Shown: piece by piece, positions 23,359 through 35,639 of the stretch
Layout of the letters: every line of letters begins with the position of its first letter
How positions within the stretch are numbered: the first letter of the stretch is position 1
Assembly: GCA_963514095.1 (NCBI GenBank)
Contig: OY741276.1
Coordinates: 20,509,695 to 20,573,694 of the forward strand
DNA: 64,000 nt
Direction of reading: 5' to 3'
DNA from: Eutrigla gurnardus
Taxonomy: Eukaryota > Chordata > Actinopteri > Perciformes > Triglidae
The notes under the pieces: generated by a model
Told to the model about the DNA's origin: nothing
The model's input: the letters and a program-made list of their open reading frames with translations, nothing else
Database searches by the model: none
Program-made: the position numbers and the translations under genes

Positions 23359-25072
23359 AGCACTCTTGCCTCACAGCAAGAGGGTCCTGGGCAGGGGCGT
23401 TGCTAGACATAAAGCTCTACTGGGGCACAGGCCCCCTATTAAATGGCCCCTATTACTCAAATCGCAAAAAACATCCTTGAATGCCTGCTGCGTCTACGAA
23501 ATGTGCTATATAAACTTCCCTTGCTTAGCCCACTATTACTGCCACAGCCATACTGCTGCTGCTAAAACTGAAAGGTAAAAATGTAGAGATATTAATCTCT
23601 AATTCATATTTATTTCAACATACATTATGAACATGCTCAACATGTTTTTGATGATTTTGGAGTATCATTCCCACATTTGTGAATGAAGAACATCAGATGT
23701 TTGGGGTTGGGGAAATCACTGTGACTGTAAATCTTACTTTAATGCTGAGCCATCACTCGGTTTACAAAGTACTAAAAATGAAATTGTTTTAAGATAAAAG
23801 ATAATCGGGTAAACCGTCAGCTATCTAACTCCTATGAAACAACACAAAGAGTGATCTGTGATTCAGGGCAGCAAACATGAGGACTGGTGGTGATTATTGA
23901 GTGGTAAAAGAAATGTGTACACGTCGTTGTTTGAGCTACTTACTGGGACGACAGTCAGAAACTACGCGCACTGTGCCGCTTCATGCCGGCTACTGCGGGC
24001 ATCGGGGTGAGCGGGGCAGGTGGGAGAGAGAAGTGGATCATACCGTGACGTGATGGGGGGGTCTGTTGTATTTTTAAAGTAAACCATATCCTGTCTATGG
24101 TTTTTTGACCATGTTTAAGCTTGTCAAACACGGACATGCGTTTAAAAAAAACGACTGTTATTTTTATATTGCATTTATCTATGCAATATTTGTTAAGGGT
24201 GCTGGGAAAAGCACCCCTAAAAACCGACTTGATAGGCTGATGGTCTTACCTCTCAGTCTCATCTCTCCTTACTCCTTCCCTGTCTCTGCTACTATGTCCA
24301 AATTATTTTCTGATGTCCATCTACAGTTAATAATGTTTGAGTCACTCAAACCAAAATCAAAATAAGATCTGTATTATTTAAAAACACTTTAGTCCCGTGA
24401 CGTTGTGTTACCATTCCTCAATCCTGATTCTTGTTTCACGCCGATTGCTGTGTGCGCGCCGCAGACATGCACACTGCTGTGCACGGACGTTATGTGGGCG
24501 CCGGACCCGGACCGCAAGGTGCGCGCCTCAGCTTGTATTTAGGGTTAAACTGCTTTGGTTTGATATTGTGGATGAGAAAGAAAATCCATTATTTTACCGT
24601 TATTATCAATATAAATGAATCCACTGCCAAATATAGTAGCTCGTTAAAACTCGGAACGTGAGATTTTACTGGGGCACGGCAGATCAATACTGGGGCACGT
24701 GCCCCAGTAAAAAGTGTCTAGCGACGCCGATGGTCCTGGGTTTGATTCCCGGGTCGGCCCGGGTCACTTCTGTGTGGAGTTTGCATGTTCTCCCCGTGTA
24801 AGCGTGGGTTCTCTCCGGGTTCTCCGGGTTTCTCCCACAGTCCAAAGACATGCAGGATGGGGATAGGTTGATTGATGACTCTAAATTGCCCGTAGGTGTG
24901 AATGTGAGCGTGAATGGTTGTCTGTCTCTACATGTCGGCCCTGCGATAGACTGGCGTCCTGTCCAGGGTGTACCCTGCCTTCGCCCAATGACAGTTGGGA
25001 TCGGCTCCAGCCCCCCCGTGACCCTAAATACAGGATTAGCGGTAGAAAATGGATGGATGGATGGATGGATGG
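23359..25072 (+). mobile_element. tRNA-headed SINE with (ATGG)n tail, split by a hAT element
   Basis: The body is 23,359-23,391 plus 24,733-25,072 (about 373 bp without the insert). The head 'AGCACTCTTGCCTCACAGCA', then across the insertion 'GTCCTGGGTTTGATTCCCGG', retains a pol III B-box-like 'GGTTTGATTCC'. It lacks the first bases of the usual head, so it is slightly 5'-truncated. The body follows the familiar fish order 'GTGTGGAGTTTGCATGTTCT', 'CCCACAGTCCAAAGACATGC', 'CTCTAAATTGCCCGTAGGTG', 'GACTGGCGTCCTGTCCAGGG', and ends in (ATGG)n at 25,049-25,075. The body and tail resemble those mobilised by RTE/Rex3-type LINEs (a recollection, not a search result). An exact 12-bp target duplication brackets the whole unit. 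Confidence 0.85.
23392..24732. mobile_element. Non-autonomous hAT transposon, 1341 bp
   Basis: The left end 'CAGGGGCGTTGCTAGACA' and the reverse complement of the right end 'CATCGGCGTCGCTAGACA' form imperfect terminal inverted repeats of the hAT CA...TG type. The next bases on both sides contain 'ACTGGGGCAC'. The insertion duplicated 8 bp (GTCCTGGG at 23,384-23,391 and 24,733-24,740), the diagnostic hAT length, and interrupts the SINE body exactly. The interior has only short open frames and no recognisable transposase, so it depends on a partner element. It must be younger than the SINE it splits. Confidence 0.88.
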
Positions 25073-25084
25073 ATGTTGTTTCGC
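25073..25084 (+). repeat. SINE target-site duplication, right copy
   Basis: Exact copy of the 12 bp at 23,347-23,358, directly after the (ATGG)n tail. Confidence 0.85.
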
Positions 25085-25559
25085 CACACTATTTGAGCTA
25101 AACGAGCACTGTCATGTCTCTTAGGACCCAACTTGTGTTGCGTAGGTCTTGGAATTATTTTCTGAGGCCCATAAAAGCAGATAAAACTTGCCCCTATGGG
25201 TTAGCATTGGAGCTATTCTGGAAGGCTGGCAGGCAGGTACACATCTCAGGCTAGGTCAAGTAAATTTTTGTCTTTTTGTTTTGCTTCTAATAAGTCAGGA
25301 TGACCCTGGGGACAACGAAAATGGGGTAAAAAATGACTGGATTAGTACATTCGTAATAGTCATAAACCTGTGAGGAGATTATGCTTAGTTGTGTGTGTCC
25401 ATGATGTTGTATCTGTTACTCTGTCCACGGCTAATCTCACATACCACTGGACAAACCAGCCTAATATTTATTGTACTTGATTATAACTGTATGCTCAATG
25501 ACCTCCTGTAGTTGCGGTGATTCGCAATTTCATCAAAAATAACAATGTTATTGGCTGTT
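25085..25559. other. Non-coding stretch, nothing recognised
   Basis: Spacer between the SINE and the next LINE remnant. No features supported. Confidence 0.4.
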
Positions 25560-26460
25560 TTACCGGCATTGACTGCAGACTCTTCACACCTCACTGTTGG
25601 AGCCGCAAGTGATCCACAACTGCTTCAGCTGCAAAAGGCTTTTTCAGCAATCGACTCGGCCTTTTCAAAAATGCATCAAACTGCATGACCCCAGATCTTT
25701 TACAGATTGTAAACACTTCTCTTCTTTCAGGTGTCTTCCCACAGGCCTTGAAAACTGCTGTTATCAAGCCTCTCTTAAAAAAGAACAATTTAGACACTTC
25801 ACCAATGAACAATTATAGACCAATATCAAACCTCCCATTTCTGAGAAAAATCATTGATAAAGCAGTTTTTAAGCAGCTGAACGACTTCATGGTAATGAAC
25901 AACTGTTTTGATGTCTTCCAGTCAGGATTCAGACCACACCACAGCACAGAGACGGCTCTTGTCAAGGTCTTCAATGACATCCACTTAAACATGGGCAATG
26001 GTAGAATTTCAGTCTTGGTATTACTGGATCTCAGTGCTGCATTCGACACAGTCGATCACAACATACTCCTAGACCGTGGGACTTTCTGGCACAATATTAA
26101 AATGATTTGAATCCTACTTGAAGTACAGGGACTACTTTGTGTCTATAGATAGTTACACATCTGTGCGGGCAAAAATTACATGTGGAGTTTCCCGTGGCTC
26201 CATTCTGGGGCCTCTTCTGTTCAATATCTACATTCTTTCACTGGCTCAGATCATGAAAAACAACAAAATATGTTACCATACGCAGACGATACAGAAGTTT
26301 ACATAACAATAACACCAGGAGGACTAGTCAATACCAGTACTGATTAGATGTATTGAGCAAATCAATAATTGGATGGAGCAGATTTTTCTCCAATTAAACA
26401 AAAACAAAACTGAAATCATTGTTTATGGAGCCAAGGAAGAACGGTCAAAAGTTAGCACCC
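25560..26460 (+). pseudogene. Decayed L2-like LINE reverse transcriptase fragment
   Basis: The longest open piece (25,685-26,110) encodes 'ALKTAVIKPLLKK', 'NNYRPISNLPFLRKIIDK', 'QSGFRPHHSTETALVKV' and 'VLLDLSAAFDTVDHNILLD', clear LINE reverse transcriptase motifs. After that the frame is lost through an internal deletion. The next piece (26,118-26,306) has 'CGVSRGSILGPLLFNIYIL', in which the usual PQG has become SRG. The YADD motif can be read only in another frame near 26,281-26,295. A final piece (26,373-26,460) keeps 'QLNKNKTEIIVYG'. It is related to the element at 12.1-14.0 kb but more decayed and on the opposite strand. Its 3' end is cut off where the SINE begins at 26,462. Confidence 0.82.
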
Positions 26461-26461
26461 A

Positions 26462-26700
26462 GCTGTGTGGAGTTTGCATGTTCTCCCTGTGTAAGCGTGG
26501 GTTCTCTCCGGGTTCTCCGGCTTTCTCCCACAGTCCAAAGACATGCAGGATGGGGATAGGTTCATTGATTACTCTAAATTGCCCGTAGGTGTGAATGTGA
26601 GTGTGAATGTTGTCTGTCTCTATATGTCGGCCCTGCGATGGACTGGCAACCTGTCCAGGGTAAACCCTGCCTTCGCCCAATGACAGCTGGGATTGGCTCC
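26462..26700 (+). mobile_element. Second SINE copy, 5'-truncated
   Basis: Same body as the SINE at 23,359-25,072, starting at 'GTGTGGAGTTTGCATG' and ending at 'GGGATTGGCTCCA' without the (ATGG)n tail. It shares the unusual 'GTAAGCGTGGGTTCTCTCCG' variant with the first copy, so both belong to the same subfamily. It abuts the decayed LINE directly. No target duplication was found. Confidence 0.8.
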
Positions 26701-28159
26701 AAACGTGAACACATCAGACACATATTGCTCACCTACACAAACAAAGTACGAAGCATGTCCTACAGTTAGAGTCATTAAAGAAATGGACAACCTATCACTT
26801 TAAAAGTCTATTCATTTATTTATTTACAGCGACTATGCACTTTGATCAGCATTATTGTCAATGTGCCATGTAAGCCAAAAGGCAAATCCTCAACTGTCAT
26901 CCTTTGATCAACTGTGTAGGTATCCAGAATGTGTGAATTACTTCCACACTGGACAAATCTGCACCTCAGGATTTATGTTCAATACCAACATTCAATGCCA
27001 AAGCAGCGAGTGTGTCCTATACAGCGCGCAGCAAAGCAGAACGCAAATGTACAGCAAGATGGATGTGTGCTCTCAATGAGGAGCCACAGACCTTTTTTGA
27101 TTGGGTAATTCATGGTGGTGATTGGCACTGGAAGAGAACCAGGATGCTGCAATTTAGCATTACAATGCTTGTGTCCTCTACGTAAAATAATGTAAAATAA
27201 TAAAATAATAGTGAACTGATCATTGTAACTTTTTTTTATTTGTGTACAAATATAATTTATGAAACATTGTTTAAAAGTTGCCTGAATCTTCTCTTGATTT
27301 TACAGTGCAAACGCTTCCGAAGGGATTAAATGTTCAGATGAAGTCTTTGATATCTGTGAAGTTTTTTGGCTGTTATAATGGTCCAACATGATGTACAATA
27401 TTTGTTTTAAGTCTTAAGAGTTCCTTTTTATCTTGGGGGAGGATCCCCAAATCTAATGTGTCCTGGTATTATATTAATTGTAGAAATGATTGTGTACGAA
27501 CATCCTGACTGAGGCACTCCTCCTAAAAGCTGAATGGCTAGCTCACAGCCTCGGTTCTGCATACCTGCCTGTCTGGTGTTGATCCGAGGAGGTTGGTATC
27601 TCATATTATAAAGTGATGCTACAGGCTTCACATACCTCAGGGAAGCATTAACAGTATTAACACTGTTGCAGAGGCTCAATAAATACACTCAGTTACAATA
27701 GCGGAGTGTACAACTGTTAGAATGCTCTCCCTTTGTTCCCCCAAGGCTTGATGTGAATATTGATTTACCATGATTTACTGTACTTTGATACAATACATGA
27801 AATAGCATTCAATAGCTGCAGATATTCAGAGGTTTACAGCAAACAAAAACTCACAAATTAAAGTACCCTCGACAATATAACCTAACCTTGGAATGTGTTC
27901 GAAATTGTAGAAATTGTAGAAATTGAAATATCAGTAAGACTGCATGCATCATTGTCAGACATAACATAATATTACCAGACCAGGACGGATAGGTGCTGGA
28001 CTTAATCTTCCTCTTGATACACACTGTAATAACAGAATCATAACAGTAACAATGACAACAATACATCTGATAAATAAACATCATCACTTACATTTCTCTG
28101 GACACACACACTAATGCAAACAATGGATCAACTGTAAATCTGCCAAGCACAACAAACCT
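26701..28159. other. Non-coding stretch, nothing recognised
   Basis: AT-rich, with only short chance open frames. The first bases may continue the LINE remnant but show no motif. Confidence 0.5.
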
Positions 28160-28600
28160 GAACAAATAAATAAACTGATCTGGAGAGTGAAGCCACGGTG
28201 AAGTGCCTTAAACTTGCATTCTCTCTACTGGCCATTTGGGGGCGACTCCTCTGGTTGCAAGGAGAAGTCTGATTGCATGGAAGTCTATGAGAAAATGACC
28301 CTACTTATCTTTTGATTTATTACCTCAGTAACAATAAACATGAGTTCATGGTCTCAATCTCTTCTCAAGTTTCAAGTTTTCTTCAATAAGGCATGATGTT
28401 CATTTATAAATCTGCTTCACATTTAGAGTCAAATAGACCATAAAGCAGGGTAAGATTTTGGGCGGAGCAACCTTGGGTTTGACAGGTCGTTACCACAACG
28501 TCGCTTCCTCCTTACCAATGCAATTAGCTAAGATGACTTTAACACAGCTGTAAAGTTGACCTTGAATTATGAAGCTAACTTATCAGCTTCACACCAGAAG
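28160..28600 (+). repeat. Dispersed fish repeat (family A), longest copy
   Basis: Contains 'GCCTTAAACTTGCATTCTCT', 'GAAGTCTATGAGAAAATGAC' and, further on, 'AGAGTCAAATAGACCATAAA' and 'GACAGGTCGTTACCACAACG'. The first half aligns with the reverse complement of 14,200-14,440 and, over its left edge, with 3,310-3,380. No protein coding. The termini are not resolved. Confidence 0.6.
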
Positions 28601-29716
28601 CCAGATGGATCCAGATCCAGCAAGGTTGCTGATCTGGACCTGCTGCTTTGTGTTCGTGAAATCCACCCATCGCTCCTCCACAGTCCATTTATAGTCACTT
28701 CCTTTCATTGGTTATAAAAAGTCCACAAACCAATTGGTGACAATGACTGCCTCCACTTCTTATCCAGTCTATGGTTGAATCAAGCTGCACCCACTTCACT
28801 CCCATAAGATCTGGAAGATTCTACACAACCTCCAAACGACTCATCCTCAGATGATTATGACTGACACACTATAGCATGTATAATGATATAACAGGTTAGT
28901 ACAATTCATTTTTTATTTTTCATAATTATACGGTAGCGTAGTTTATTTACAAAGAGAACACTATTTCCTTTAACTGTAATGTAAGCAGGAGTCATCATGC
29001 GCAGATGCTGCAGAAAGTAAAAATTGCATGAAAGATGGCATCAGATAGATTTTGCAGACGTGTATCGTGTCCTTGTGCGGAGATGTGGTCGGTAAACAAG
29101 GCGTCAGCCTTGAATTCAATAAGTCAAACACAGTTAGACTTAGCTCAGATAACTGACTGGTCCAGCCACGAACATTTTTGCTATTTGACCCTAAAAGAAA
29201 ACCTTTGATTGATTGTTATTAAAAGGGCTAAGAGTGCTGTTCACTGTTCACCCAAGGTAGATGTGAACACCCTGAACCACACTCACTAGAAAGCTGTAAA
29301 GTCAGCAGCTACCCTGCAGTTATTATTTCCTTTCAAGTCTAATGTGCTGCAAAGGAATAGGGAGACTGTAATAAACCTCATCATAAGAATCTTGGACAGG
29401 ATCTAAAGCTGAGTGCTTCATCTGAACAAGTGACTGGCTACTATATATTCAATAAAGAAAACAAAACATCACTTGCTTCATTCACACAGTGAATTGCTTC
29501 AGAGGCTTTCAGATATCTTATCGTGGCAAAAGCTTATATGCTTCACTGGTTGACTAGTCGAGGCAGACATTGTGTGTGACACTGTTTGGTGTTAAGCAAA
29601 TTGCTGTTTGTTTTTTATCTCAAGCATTCAACATACTGTAAAAAAAGGAACTTCAAACATAAATCAGATTCATCCAGAAATTGAAATTGAATACATTGAG
29701 AAGGAACAGACATATC
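28601..29716. other. Non-coding stretch, nothing recognised
   Basis: No gene, RNA gene or element termini recognised. Confidence 0.5.
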
Positions 29717-30085
29717 GGGCCCTAGTTTCGTGGCGCAGTGCAGGGTGGCGGAGGGTGGCGGAGCCGGCGTAATGCAAGTTTCGACCCGCGCAGCCTTGCA
29801 CACGGTCAGTTTGGCAGTTTGGTGGATCGCCTGCGCCAAGATGGGTGTGGCGGCGCAGCAGGGGGAGGCGTCACAGATTCAGCTTGGTGCAGCGGAAGTT
29901 TCGTGGCAAAAAGCCTCGCCGAGACTGCGCTGAAAGCCTGCCAGCTCCAACCTAGTCTACTCTCGGCGCAATGCGCAAGGCGCAAATAAAGTCCATTCCT
30001 TCAAGGCGAATCACAGCTGGCGGAGTGGAAGTTTGGCTGACGGCGCGCAGTGTGTACACGTCACCGAGACCTCACAGGCAGGTTT
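29717..30085. repeat. GC-rich island, possible truncated DNA transposon
   Basis: An abrupt GC-rich, CpG-rich block in AT-rich surroundings. It opens with 'GGGCCCTAGTTTCGTGGCGC', which resembles the GGGCCCTA termini of Harbinger-like fish MITEs, and repeats GCGCAG and GGCGGAG motifs. The matching right terminus was not found, so it would be truncated. A small CpG island is the alternative reading. Confidence 0.35.
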
Positions 30086-32278
30086 CCACAGTTCCAGGCA
30101 CATTTAAATGCAATAAATAATCACAACAAACACTATTTAATGCAACTAATTGAATCAACACGTGAATTTATATCTATATAGATTGTCACGTCACATCTGA
30201 CGTCAGATCAAAGGCGGATGGCACGCGTAACGGAAACTCAGCCTCTCGGACCAAAACATCTCCCTCTCTCTCTCCTGTTTTTTATAATATCTGCATTGTT
30301 ATTATTTTGGCCGCGTTTTGAATCATGCATGCGCATGCATTTGCCTCGCAAAACAAGGCATTCTGGGATAAAAACGTCAGAAATGCTGGTGATAACTTCC
30401 CTTTGCGACATGTCACATGGCTTTAAAAACATGTCATATATATATATACTGTATATATGCTTTAATACATTAACAGTACAATTTTATAATTTACCTACAA
30501 TATTACTCTGTGATTTTGTTTGATCAGTAATCAAGGGAACTGGAGGGAACTTAAATAGCAGTATCTGTGAATAAATGCGCAAGCATTGGATTTTTGGTTT
30601 CGTTGTGCAAACCTGTCAATTAAAGACCGTAATAGAAATGTGAACATACTGGTGCGCAATATGTTAAAATCATGTTACATGAATTGAGGGTAATTTACAA
30701 AAATACATTTTATTTCCTGATGCCAAAAATGGTAATTTCTGTGAGATCACATTGGACCCCTCCGAGTTACCACGGGACCTCTTGAGGGATCCTGACCTTT
30801 AGATTGGGAACCACTGTCAAAAAAAAGTACAACATTAGGACCTCCGGCAGTCAGCTGGCTCCCAAGGGCCTGCTGACAGAGAAAGGAGGGTAAACACTGC
30901 TTCAATTAAAGAAAATGCAAACAAAGACAAAACAAAACCTCATAAAATAATTGGACCACGGATTGGATGTTATTTGTCACCACTGCAAGGAAAACTCACC
31001 CACCATAAGACCTGCTTTTCTGTCTGTTTTGCCCCGTCATGTTAATTCTGTCACTGCATGTATTAAGTAATGATAATAGATAATAATATAATAATAATAA
31101 AGTACAAGATTCTTCTCTGAAATATAACCTCTAAAAATGCAAATACAGTACCTGAGTAAATGTAATTTTCACCACGAGTGATGGGGCTTGAATTTGAACT
31201 GCTGCCATTTAGGAGTCCCGTCCTGCAAAGATGCTTTGTGTAGCTTTGACAAGCAGCATCGGCAGCCATTAGTAACAGTAGTTAATTTCATGGATGGCTC
31301 TATTAGAGTAATTGCTTGGAAAGAACAAGGAGACTATTTCCCAGAAGTGGACACCTGTAAATTCCTATTGATAGATTACACTGACGAGAAACGTCTAATA
31401 TGACATGTTGCTAAGGAGCTTTTTATACGAGAAACTGAGAGCAGCAAGTGCCGAGTTATCTTAATTTCAATTTTGACGTGTAATTGTAATTGTGGGTGAA
31501 GCAAAACCAAGATTTTATTTTGATATATATATATATATATATATATATTTGATTGAAGAGAAACTTAGTTTTACATTTCTGTGAGTTTTCTTGAACAAAT
31601 AAATTATTGGTTGGAATTGAGACAAATGCTGATGAAGAAAGTGAGTAACACTCCCTTTATAAAGTGAATGCCAGACCCATCCGTCTTACACTGATTTATA
31701 ATTTAAACGAAATGAAATGATTCCATCTGAGCCATCAAACTAGGTGATCACCATCAAGGACGAGAGGGCGGTTATGATCTCCCTGCCCCTTCACCTCCTC
31801 CTCCGCCTCCTCCACCACCTCGTCTCCTTCAGACGCTGCAGGAGACCGTTAATTTGAGTGTGTGCGCTGTAGACCGAGCTGCAAATAGGCCCTAACTGCC
31901 TCCCTGCAGTTCCTGCCACCACAGATGATAATCATGGTGACGATAAAAGCGCTGAGTAATGCGTCCCTCAGGGGCCCCGACTCCTCCGTCACCATCACTG
32001 ACCCTCTCGTTAGCCCCGTCCTGCCGTGGAAGGGGCGGAGACAAGTGCCGACGGTGCTCTCCTTGCCAAGAGGCGGTCGACTTTTGTGCCACGTGAGCGA
32101 ACAAACTTCGTGGATTACTTTCGTCTTTGTCAGATTCCACTGATGTCTAGATTTGGCGCCAACATTAGACAATTTTTTCCTGATTAGTATTTTTGTTCTG
32201 ATTCAATTAATTGAATGGTATAAAGCGCACATTACTCCTAGATGTGTTTTTTTTTTGTTGTTGTTTTGCTTCCATCGC
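30086..32278. other. Non-coding stretch, nothing recognised
   Basis: Includes a (TA)n run at 31,523-31,548 and a CT-rich patch near 31,785-31,835. No coding or RNA gene supported. Confidence 0.5.
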
Positions 32279-32282
32279 TTAA

Positions 32283-33071
32283 AGAGACAGTGTGTAGGAA
32301 TTACTCCCATCTAGTGGTGAAATTGTATTTTGCATTCAAACGAATAGTGCTCTCTAGCGCGTCGCTTTGTTGCAACTACGGTAGCTGTTATGTACCAAGA
32401 AGCTATGACAATATGTCATCCAATACCACTTCACCTGTAAGTAATTACTCCTGGAGCAAGATAGTGATTTATGTTGCCATGTTGATATTGGTTTAGTTTT
32501 GGTAGCCTTCCAACAACTAACAACTAAACACACAACAAACACAAACAAATGTAACTAAAGCGCTTATATTGCTCTACAACACTGACTAGGCAAGAGGTCG
32601 TCCACCACGGGCGAATAACAAAGCTCGGTAAAAGTCGCTCTCTGGGAGCTCCAGGGGGAACAGCGGGACGTGGGTGCGCCAGTATCCGAGATCTGTGCCC
32701 CACAGGCGAAAAAAAAAAGTCAGTCAAAGTCACTGTCCACTCCAGGGGGGAGAGCCGGTCCTGCTTTCGCACCCTACGTGTCTGGAAGCGCCTCTCGCTG
32801 ATGTGATCTCCTTTCATTCACGCTGGCTCTGAACGAAATCGCGTTTAGGTGTTTTGTCCCTCTCCGGCGGTTATAGTCTTCAAAATGGCAGAACTACATG
32901 GAAGCCTGCTGAGGATTTACCCGTCCAATGTAAATACAAATAAGAAATTCTTTGCTTACGAGGATAAATCAGATTATTGGCAGAGGTAATTATACACTTA
33001 TGAGGACCTATTTATGAATGAAGGTATTGATTTTAGCAAATAAATTACTTAAAATGTTACACACTGTCCCT
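32283..33071. mobile_element. TTAA-flanked non-autonomous DNA transposon
   Basis: The left end 'AGAGACAGTGTGTAGGAATT' and the reverse complement of the right end 'AGGGACAGTGTGTAACATTT' form terminal inverted repeats with a conserved GACAGTGTGTA core. Both sides are flanked by TTAA (32,279-32,282 and 33,072-33,075), the target duplication of piggyBac-type elements. The 789-bp interior includes a GC-richer centre and an 'AAAATGGCAGAACTACATGG' stretch but no transposase frame. I read it as a MITE; the piggyBac assignment rests on TTAA alone. Confidence 0.65.
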
Positions 33072-33075
33072 TTAA

Positions 33076-35639
33076 GGCTCAGCACTTCTCACTTCCTCAA
33101 AATGTTCTGAGGAGCTTCACCCGTTGACTAACTTCTCAGACCCCTCTTATTAACGGGATACTTGAGAAGTTTATCATTACTCAGCAGCATGCTTAATCAT
33201 TTCTCCCTCCAAATCTGTGAGTGTGTTTTTTGGAGTGTGAAATCACTGAGATGAATTGACTCTCATTTTTTTTTTAATTTCTGCAACGTAATCGCCGGAT
33301 AATGGGCTCAGAGCTGAAGGCATGGATGCTAATTTCACATCAATTAATGCTATTCAGGGAGAACCCAATAATTGATTGCTGCTACACTAATACAACCCAA
33401 CCATATTGCTTTCATTCTCTGTGTAATTAAGGGCTTGTGATCGGAGATCTCATCATAAATCTTAATCAGGAATCCTTGCATTTATAAATGGAAGATGAAC
33501 TGCTGCATGTATTTTTATACTGCATTCGTTTTGCTGCTTGGAAATAGGGAACGACAGTCGAGCTCGACGGGAAAAACGTTAATTTGAGAAAACTGAGTCT
33601 GAAGTCTTTCATGAAGAATATGCAACATATGAATCCAAGGCATCCAATACATTTTCATATATTATTTAGCAGATTCATGATAACATTTTTGCTTCCATAA
33701 ATACGTAATAAAGAAAAGACAGACATGGAAACAGTGAACATGCCCCCACTTACACAATGTTGCCACATTGGCTGCAACTTTCTCACTAGATTTGATGACA
33801 TTTAGTGACTTTTTAAATACCATATAGAACAAATACATTTTAATGCTTTATTATAAGTTAAGATAAGACTTTATTTAGTTCTGAGGGTAAATCTGCAAAC
33901 TAGCCAGCGATGCCGTTGCGATACATACGGGGAAATTCTGCATAATTAGTACTTTTACTTTCGGTACAATAATATACACTTTGTACTGTTAAGTAAAACT
34001 TTGAATGGATAATTAACCCTTCAGATTATTTTTCACCATGCTATTGCTCCTCCCACTTAGGATTTGATGGCATCTTTGGTGTCTGGTGATTATATGCTAA
34101 TAAAAACATATTATATTTAATTTCTGCTCTCAATCCACTGACATGCTACTTATTGGCCCTTTACAATATTTGAGTAATTCTTCTACTTCGAGGGAAGGTA
34201 AACAAAAAAAGACAAGATTCTACCGAGCATCTTGACAGACGCGCTACGCTGATTGGACGATGGTGGTCCGGGGGAGAATAAAACTCTCCCCGTTCATTCC
34301 AGAGATTCCAAGCTCCAGTCATTTTCATCACCGCGGCCATTTGCGTGCGCGTACCAACGGAATTGCGACAGCGTACACGAAAAAGGTATTTTTCTCGATG
34401 TTGTTTTGTGAAGCCAAAATTGGCCTTCAATGTGAAACTGCACATGCGGTCGTAGCGGAAATGAACCGGTTAAATTTCCCAGACCAAATGAGTCGAACAC
34501 ATTGAATAGTGAAAGACAGTGCCCTTATGTTGACGGTTCCATTCGTCATCGGATGTTTAAGTTAAAAAAATTTGAGCATCTGTTTAATATTCCCCAAGCT
34601 GAGTGAAATATTGAACAATATTAGAATTAATAGAATTAATGATAGTCAACCTGCAATGATTCCTGCTGGAACGCTCTCTTCCCGCCTTCATCTGTGACCC
34701 TCGCTGAGGACACGCACTTCCCTCGCGCCGTCTGACATCCGTTACATCAATGGCATACTTTTCTTTGTAATTTAAAGCAGCTCTCACACATTTCCTGCAT
34801 GACGGTGATTAACTAAGTAAAGGGGTCAATGTGAGAAGCTTTTGGTTTCTCCTCAATCCCATAATTGATTTACGACTGCAATAAACTCACTCCCCTGCAG
34901 TCGCCTCAGATCAATACCCGGCATTGACCCTGAATGCGGTGTTTGGTCTTTACAAATTGGCATCATAATACATGCACACACTGCGGAAAGTGCTGGCTGG
35001 TTGCAATCCATCTTTAATTGTCTGTAATAAAAAAGAATTAACAGTGTCTATGTTTCCTGTTTATTGCGAGCTTCTTTTTTTAATCAGGACAGATCCAAGT
35101 GTGTGCGATACGATGCACACGGTGGCGAGTGGATTTGTCGAGGAAACCTTGTTCAGCAGACTGCTTCAAAGTCATGAGCAGGGACCCTGAAGGACAGATT
35201 TAACACCTAGGAAGAAGAATGGGCATCTCTGGTGCATTCACTAACTGGGTGATGAATGAATTACAGCTCCTAAATTTAGCCGGGCAGTCTACCTTGAAAT
35301 CGGGCTAGACTTCCATCTTGGAGGCGCCGACAGGCTGCCAGTTACGTCACAAGCCACGACCTCTATTTTTTTGCATTAAGGAAAAAAAGAAAGATTGATG
35401 GCTGACTGAATCTTTCACGGTTGCCAGAATGATTGCAAGATGGCGTGTTGCTTGCACATTTGTCTGTCCGGTCCGGGTAGTTTTGTCTGACGGGAGATCG
35501 GATGCCGACAATATGGCGCGAATTAGAGTTTTAGGCCAAACGTATCTCACAGGCTGAGCCTCCCTGGGAATAATTGTGTAACTGACCTTGAATATGTTCA
35601 TCCACTCATGGCGACAACATTCACAATTTGGTTCGCTAA
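33076..35639. other. Non-coding stretch, nothing recognised
   Basis: No gene supported. The block 33,290-33,470 is dense in ATTA/TAAT cores and looks like a candidate conserved non-coding element, which is only a guess. The CpG-containing patches 34,230-34,480 and 35,280-35,600 have no recognisable termini. Confidence 0.45.

Noticed and set aside
24733..24760. tRNA gene (B-box-like GGTTTGATTCC)
   Set aside because: Part of the SINE head; no cloverleaf can be drawn and the A-box region is truncated.
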